Assembly: GCA_037954235.1 (NCBI GenBank)
Contig: JBBMOA010000019.1
Span: 12,765,305-12,829,304 of the forward strand
DNA from: Aulostomus chinensis
Taxonomy: Eukaryota > Chordata > Actinopteri > Syngnathiformes > Aulostomidae
Reading direction: 5' to 3'
Length of the DNA stretch: 64,000 nucleotides
Part shown: positions 58,381-64,000 of the stretch, piece after piece
Numbering within the stretch: the first letter of the stretch is position 1
How the letters are laid out: each line of letters opens with the position of its first letter
The notes under the pieces: generated by a model
Databases searched by the model: none
Seen by the model: only the letters and a program-made list of their open reading frames with translations
What the model was told of the DNA's origin: nothing
Translations under genes and position numbers: made by a program

Positions 58381-60222
58381 CTACAGAAGAAACCACACAC
58401 ATTCTGTATGTGCACTTGAAAGACACAAGATGCTCCTACTGTGTGACACACTGTGCAGATCCCCTCCTCCGTCAATTCAACCTTGGAAGGCATGACTTAG
58501 ATACTTTTGTAGGTTTCTCAGTGTATCTGTTTAGCCTGTGGGTTCATGTTGATTTGTCTCAATTTAATTAAATGCCTTGATGGGAGAATGAAGCTTTTTT
58601 TGTTGTATGCACAGAGGTGCAAGCCATGACCAGACCTAAACGTCCAAGGTCGGCTTGAATGTGTCATCATAATGTTCTGCTTTTCGAGCCGTCATTCAAT
58701 CCCTTCTTAGTAACCCTGGAGTGAATAATGATGCGTTCCACTTCACGAATAATACTTGAAGCACTGCGCTAAATACATTACATTATATAAATCTGAACAA
58801 ACATGGACGCAAACTGTGACTGGACTGCTTGGCGGAGGCATAGAACCACAAGAGGAGATATTTTTAGTTGTTGCTGTGTTTTAGCTTGAGTTTTTAAATG
58901 CATGTATGTGAGTAGCAACAATAGCTGCATGAATCCATCATCATCAGTTCAACTTAATCCAGAGTACAAAGGTCAGTGGTGATACAAGCCTTTAGAATGT
59001 GTTCTGAAGGAAGTGTAATACACATAAAAACATGCAATTTTACAAATGGATGTGCTGTTGAGAAATATAAAAGCCTAAACATCATTGGGCATAATGCATG
59101 AATGTTTCAGAGAACAGTATGAAAATCCATCTGGGGAGTCATGAAATGTGCACTGAAAGATACATTTTTCTCACCCACCTGAGTATGTGCATAATTTGTG
59201 TTTGATTTACAGTTTGACATGCTTGCTAGGTAATTAGCATAAAGATACACACCATGTAAGGGTAGCTGACAGCGTTCATGTGTGTGGATGGGAATCGAGA
59301 ACCAGATTTATCATTAACTCTAAGAAATGACATCATATGCTTCTTTTTATTAAATATGATAGTCTCTCATTGCAAGACATTGATGTGATGGGTGTATGCT
59401 GCGGGAAAGGAAAAGTTCAGGAGCAATTCATTTTATTTTACAAGTATTATCTGTAGACATTCATTTTATCTGTGTATTGTGATCGGACTCAAAGATTATA
59501 CAATCTGTGGATTCACACTCTTTTTTTTTATGCATTGAAAATTGATCAGGAATCATAGAGAAGGGAATCAATGAAGAATCAGACCGATGAACATCATTGC
59601 TATCAATATGGATGAAATCCTGCCTATCACTTTCCCTTGTGTGAAACAACAAACCATTTGACCGCTAACTAAAAATTCAGACAAAAGAGGAAAAATTCTC
59701 TTCATGTTTAAACATAAAAGTCATGTAATATTTCCACTCATTTTTAGGTGTTAATATGCCTTCATGAGCTTTATTGCTCCAGCAGTAACATTATACGCTC
59801 TTGAGTAATGGCATAGAAATCAAAGATGATCAGTGATGATAAGTGTGACTATAGTGTAACCATTGGAGATTATTGAATAAAGAAATCCATTTTTTTGTTT
59901 GGAGTAACTCACATTTTTATCACATTTTTGATATTTCATTGCTAAGATTTTGATCTCAGAAGAATGACACTTTATGGTGAAATCTGTTCAAAAACACAAT
60001 TCCTCCATGAAGCCCAGCATCTAACAGTTCTTCATGACGTTTTAATCATTTGATGATGTGACAGCTATCTTCCACTTTTGAGTTTGTGTAACGGTTAATA
60101 ACTGGGGGTCTGGAGGCAGCAGCAGGGTCATGTATGTTTTGCTTCAGCGTTTTCATCTGAACGGCGTCATATTGCAACCTTGACCTCTTACCACCCTGTT
60201 ATGTCTGTTGGTCACATGACAG

Positions 60223-60505
60223 AAGCTGACAGAAGAGAAATATGTGGTCTCAAGCTCCTTACCTGAGGCGGCCATCTTGGTACAAACTACAACAGAGCCC
60301 AAACTCACACTGAAGATTACCCTCACCTCACCCCTCATGAGAGAAGATGAGGAAGAGGAGGAGGAGGAGGAAGAGGAGGAGGAGGTGGAGGAGGAGGAGG
60401 AGGAGGAAGAGTTAGATGGGGAAGAAGGAGAGCAACATCAACAGGAAGTGGAGGAGGAAGAGGACGTGGAGGATGACGAGGAGGAGCAAGAGAAGAATGT
60501 GCGAG
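60223..60505 (+). CDS. strbp: Strbp exon 5: residues 146-239, with acidic expansion
   Basis: The exon starts in phase 0 after GTCACATGACAG and encodes [20 protein letters not shown] and [19 protein letters not shown], matching the KLTEEKYQVEQCVNEASIII and LTSPLIRDE region of mammalian STRBP. It then runs into about 50 residues of which 39 are Glu or Asp, including runs of 12 and 8 Glu separated by one Val. Mammalian STRBP has only a short charged stretch here. The exon is taken to end CGAG then GTAGGA at 60506, phase 1, after NVR, at the position of the mammalian ENV residues. Without that splice the frame would stop at 60550-60552 and lose the rest of the protein. The donor is fair rather than strong. 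Confidence 0.88.
60348..60414 (+). repeat. strbp: Coding GAG/GAA trinucleotide-type repeat in exon 5
   Basis: Twelve Glu codons, a GTG Val codon, then eight Glu codons, mostly GAG with scattered GAA. The purity suggests recent slippage growth within the coding frame, and length variation would stay in frame. Confidence 0.93.
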
Positions 60506-61204
60506 GTAGGAACCCAGAGATAGGAAAACAAACTTTGGAAACACTCAGCTGATGTAAGTTACACACATGCACATTTATGAGAAAGACAATTTATTTTATT
60601 TTCAAGACCACAATTTATTGACTTTAATTTATCATGTATGTGAGAGACCTCAAATATTGCCCTCAAACAATACCTTTTGACATCAGAATTACACGATAAA
60701 ACTTTATGGCACTTTTCTTGCAGGTTAGTGCAGTTCAAAAGGGCTCCTCAGATCACCAGTAAACCGAAAAAACAAAAGTTTGAGATGAAGGCCTCACAAG
60801 AAATTTAAACATGATGCAATTGAAATAATCTCAAAGCTGTAATAGTGGGGAAATTACAGTGAAATAGCTTGAAAAAGATGGTTAAAAAAAAAAACCTAGT
60901 TAAATTGACAATAAGACAGGAACAGTCCAATGATTGCTATCCAGAGTCCAAAAGCAATCTTCCCTCCCAATCCTCCCCCAATCCAAGGAAGCTGGAAGTG
61001 GTTATAATTGGTTGTGGGAGGTGGGACATGGAAGCAAGGCCAGCACGCCAGCAAAATCAATTACCAAGCAGTAGCGAGCTGCCCATCTATCCTGTGGCTC
61101 CTGTCCAAGTAGACACTCAGGTCTCACAGGGAGATGAGAGATAGCACGAAGGTTAGCCGTACATCACGCCACGTGCCACGGCGAGAAGACCAATTACATT
61201 TGCT

Positions 61205-61294
61205 CACACACACATACGCGCGCCCACAGGCACAAACGCACGCACGCGCACGCACACACACACGCACGCACGCACACATACACACACACACACA
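61205..61294 (+). repeat. Imperfect (CA)n(CGCA)n
   Basis: CA array with many CG steps, alternating purine and pyrimidine for most of its length. Confidence 0.9.
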
Positions 61295-63465
61295 GAAGAG
61301 CTTGCAGTCAGGCATAAACGCACACTCTTTGTACCTGACGGATAAATATACCTGTCGCGCTAGATGTCCAGTTACCCAGATTTCATCAGGAACCAATGGA
61401 GTTTGAAGGATTGAAGGTGAGTGGGTCTAATAGGTGGGGATAGAAAGATTTACGGAAGCACCCAGATGGGCTGGACTTAATATGTATGATCGATTCAGAC
61501 AGCCTGGATTTGTAAAAAGCTGGAAGTGAAAAATCGATGCAGCATTTAGCGTATGGATACATTTTGACATGATACTGTATGTTTCATTTGTGGCTTCAAC
61601 AAATGTTCTTTTTCTCTCTTCCTGCACTGAAGCTCGCGCCGTCACTCACACATAATGATTAATCTGGCCTTTCTCAACCTTTTTTTCTCATCAAAGATGT
61701 TAACTGTCATTGAAGACATTTTTTAAGTCAAGTATGGATACATTTTAGCTGTATTTTATTTTTTGCAGTGCAACAGATCATGGGATACACATTTTTAAAG
61801 TTTTTTTTACACTTTCTTTTTGTGAGATATTAAGATTAAGGCTTTCAGTTCTCACATTACTAGATTTAGAAAATACCAGGATTTCTTCTGACAATCGTTA
61901 AATATAAAAGTTTATGCTCAAATGAGGTTTTACAATAGCTTTATCATTACTATTTCCTGCTCAAATCTTCATTTGTGACATATCTAACACGCATTTATTA
62001 AGAGTTACAATGCATTGCTCATGGATTCTCATCTGAGCACAAGCTTTAGCTATTTGAATGCTGTTAAATGGATCAATAATGCCTTCTGATTTGATGTTGA
62101 GAGATCAATATATTGATTCGAAATAATACTTAGTAATTTGATCTGCCACTTAAATCAGTCACCGTGTGCACTGGAGCTACTGTTGTCAAGGTTATTCATC
62201 CAGATGATGGAATAGACGTTCCACTTGTGTCACTGTAGATTTTTGGAATTGCACGCATACAGGATGGGAGATAGCGCTGACTCCTTTGTGTGGTAAGAGA
62301 GGGAGGAAGGGTGCTGTGACGGTAAATTAGAGGAGACATGGTAACCATGATGATAATGATTTTTTAAAAAGAAAAAAAAAGGAAAGTTGAGCGAGAGAGC
62401 CGCCAACAGAGCATCAGAAGGAGCAGTGGGAGGACAAGTGAGAGGAGAAAAGACAATAATGATCCACTGGCAGCAGAGTGGTCCCACACACAGCTGAGAC
62501 CACTCCGACAAACCTTGAGATAAAGTATTATGTATCACAAAGAAGCACTTACCAGCGTTAGACAGGGGAAGAGCTACGCTGCTATAATGGCCAGATGAGT
62601 TCAGAGATAATGTGAGATGTTCTGGTGCTGCTTCTATATGGATTCACATTAGGAACATCTGACATTTCAGCGTAATACCTATTGAGGGATTACTGGAGCA
62701 GGGTGAGCAAAATAGCTAACTAGTTTTCATTGAGTGGTTTCTTTCGCTAGTGCTGCATCATCTACAGAAGCCCCACACTCATTCATATACGTTTGATTCA
62801 GCTCGCCTTGCATATATACAGTATCATAGATGTGATACAGACTCCACCAGCCTGGTGTGTTGGGCAGCATGAATCAAACGCTCACTTCTAGAAACATAGG
62901 AATGCTCCTCTTTTACCAACCATAATGCTGTAACTTAACCCTGCCTTGAAGCATCCTGTGTCGTCTTTGTCTCAGACCGGGTCAAACTACTGTAGATTTT
63001 CTTTCTGTTTTTTTCTGTTTGAAGTGCTTGATTCTGTGTTTGCCCAGACAGGCTGTTGAGTTTCTTTCCCTGCACCCATTTCTCTCATGAAATCAAGTGC
63101 AACTTGAGTAATCTAGAAGAAAAGCAAACTCCTAGTTTGACTCCTGCCTGGTGCTGACTGGATCAAAATAATAAATCCCCTTCAAATACACAAAGGAGAG
63201 ATTGATTTACAGTGCTGGGCACAAATAAATGAATAAATAAGTCCAAAGAATGCCCAAACAGTAAATCAAACACTCCTGAGGTATTTGTTTAGCGTATGTT
63301 TGTTGAGGGGGGGGGGGGGCTCTCCATCTCACAAAGTTTCTCTTCCCTTGTGACCCAGGTTGCTCTCCCTTTCACTGATTTGTCAGTGACCTGATGGATG
63401 TAAACTACTGTATCACTGTTGAATAGAGTGTGTATTTTTCAACACATATATGTGCTGGATCCTTA

Positions 63466-63947
63466 GGGCGTGTTTCCACTGGCTCGCTTCGGCTCGGCTC
63501 GGGTCGGGTCGTTTTGGCCCCGTTTCCTCTGGCCCCAACATGATCCTAACCATTACCATTTTGGTGCCTGCTCTGCTGGGGTTCCAAGCAAGCTGAGCAG
63601 GGACTAAACTGTGACATAAACACATAGCAGGGAGCTAACTGGGTAACTTACCTGCTTACGTCATCCACTTCGTATCATCTTGGCCTCGTGGAATACTGAT
63701 CGATTGCTTGGTCGCTTGAAGTCTTGCCTGTCTGTCGTCTCTTACTTTTAGTTTAAGCAAAAACCACTGACCAAGCAACAGGCATAACGCTGCGTCCATG
63801 TCGTCCATTGTTGTTGTTGTTGTTGTTGTGTCGCACACAAATTACACCGGGGAACTCTCAGCCGGTGAGTCCACCCCCGCTGATGTGGTACCCAGTGCAG
63901 TGGAAACACACCCGTACTGAGCCGAAGCGAGCCAGTGGAAACACGCC
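63466..63947. mobile_element. Non-autonomous DNA transposon (MITE), 29-bp perfect TIRs
   Basis: The ends are perfect 29-bp inverted repeats, GGCGTGTTTCCACTGGCTCG and onward at 63467-63495 and its complement at 63919-63947. The flanks read TTA on the left (63463-63465) and TTA on the right (63948-63950). A 3-bp TTA duplication and GGGCGTG start suggest a PIF/Harbinger-type MITE. A piggyBac origin (TTAA, here TTAG on the left) is the alternative. The interior is non-coding and includes a short GTT run (63808-63829). Confidence 0.75.
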
Positions 63948-64000
63948 TTAAGTGTGTGTCACATGTGATGCAAGTCACACATTTTGAAAATAACACACTG

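Larger units (their letters stand above)
56243..60222 (+). other. strbp intron 4 (about 4.0 kb)
   Basis: Phase-0 intron from GTAAGA to CATGACAG. It starts with a (CA)n tract at 56250-56281, and carries the longest pure GT array of the window (57521-57608) and a tandem duplication (57773-58380). The remaining AT-rich sequence at about 58.4-60.2 kb shows nothing I can name. Confidence 0.88.
4840..64000 (+). other. strbp: strbp gene, 5' part (partial; continues past right edge)
   Basis: This entry ties the exons together. The model is exon 1 (about 5053-5272, untranslated), exon 2 (46070-46251), exon 3 (55174-55436), exon 4 (56074-56242) and exon 5 (60223-60505). The joined reading frame encodes about 239 residues. 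It matches the N-terminus of vertebrate STRBP/SPNR almost residue for residue at the start ([19 protein letters not shown]), at [16 protein letters not shown] and at [20 protein letters not shown]. The closest paralogue, ILF3/NF90, differs at several of these positions, so strbp is preferred. In the family, a DZF domain (a catalytically dead nucleotidyltransferase fold that pairs with ILF2/NF45) is followed by two double-stranded-RNA-binding domains. Those later parts are not in this window. The protein binds structured RNA and microtubule-associated RNPs, notably in spermatids. Gene identity is near certain; the 5' untranslated exons are inferred from splice signals. Confidence 0.92.
60506..64000 (+). 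other. strbp intron 5 (partial)
   Basis: No match to the next expected DZF segment (LDRQKC, RHAKWFQARANGLKSC) is visible up to the window edge, so the following exons lie further right. The stretch holds an imperfect CA/CG array (61205-61294), a G13 tract (63307-63319) and a complete MITE (63466-63947). The segment from 61.4 to 63.3 kb has no recognisable feature. Confidence 0.7.

Noticed and set aside
60506..60552. Read-through of exon 5 to a stop at 60550, giving a short Strbp
   Set aside because: Vertebrate STRBP continues with the rest of the DZF domain and two double-stranded-RNA-binding domains, and a usable donor lies at 60506. A truncated isoform is possible but unsupported.
60709..60800. 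Acceptor-like CTTTTCTTGCAG at about 60722 as a possible next strbp exon
   Set aside because: The sequence after it meets a stop within about a dozen codons and shows no DZF similarity.

Overview
This window is vertebrate nuclear DNA, almost certainly from a ray-finned (teleost, probably percomorph-type) fish. The evidence is spliced coding exons with GT/AG borders, very dense CA/GT and CT/GA microsatellites, a short TTAGGG tract, and fish-type transposon debris (a hAT element with an 8-bp target duplication, short retroelements with ATGG-type tails, a fold-back MITE). There are no prokaryotic operons. Nearly all open reading frames in the window are microsatellite translations or chance.

The one gene I can name is strbp (spermatid perinuclear RNA-binding protein, SPNR), on the + strand. 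A CpG-rich promoter with a perfect NRF1-type palindrome (4880-4891) and a long GA array precedes a probable untranslated first exon ending at 5272. A first intron of about 41 kb follows. Exon 2 (46070-46251) ends exactly with the initiator ATG, and exons 3 (55174-55436), 4 (56074-56242) and 5 (60223-60505) encode the N-terminal part of the DZF domain. Reading frame and splice phase agree across all four junctions that can be checked. The rest of the DZF domain and both double-stranded-RNA-binding domains must lie beyond the right edge, so the gene is partial here.

Layout: 1-4.8 kb is upstream sequence, with a second CpG-rich patch and a splice-donor-like site near 3.7 kb that may be an alternative first exon. 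The promoter and exon 1 occupy 4.8-5.3 kb. Intron 1 (5.3-46.1 kb) carries most of the repeats, the hAT element (12.7-13.25 kb), a decayed antisense protein-coding remnant of unrecognised family (36.9-37.85 kb), two retroelement insertions with perfect target duplications (23.3 and 42.7 kb), and a well-formed candidate untranslated exon at 27.0 kb. Introns 2 and 4 carry a perfect 19-bp hairpin (51.0 kb) and a 5%-diverged tandem duplication (57.8-58.4 kb). The right end has a 29-bp-TIR MITE (63.5-63.95 kb).

I found no novel enzymatic or defence system. The most interesting items are the Glu/Asp-rich insertion inside the Strbp DZF domain, the initiator codon abutting the splice donor with upstream ORFs in the leader, the CA repeat next to the exon 4 donor, the antisense pseudogene, and the perfect hairpin.
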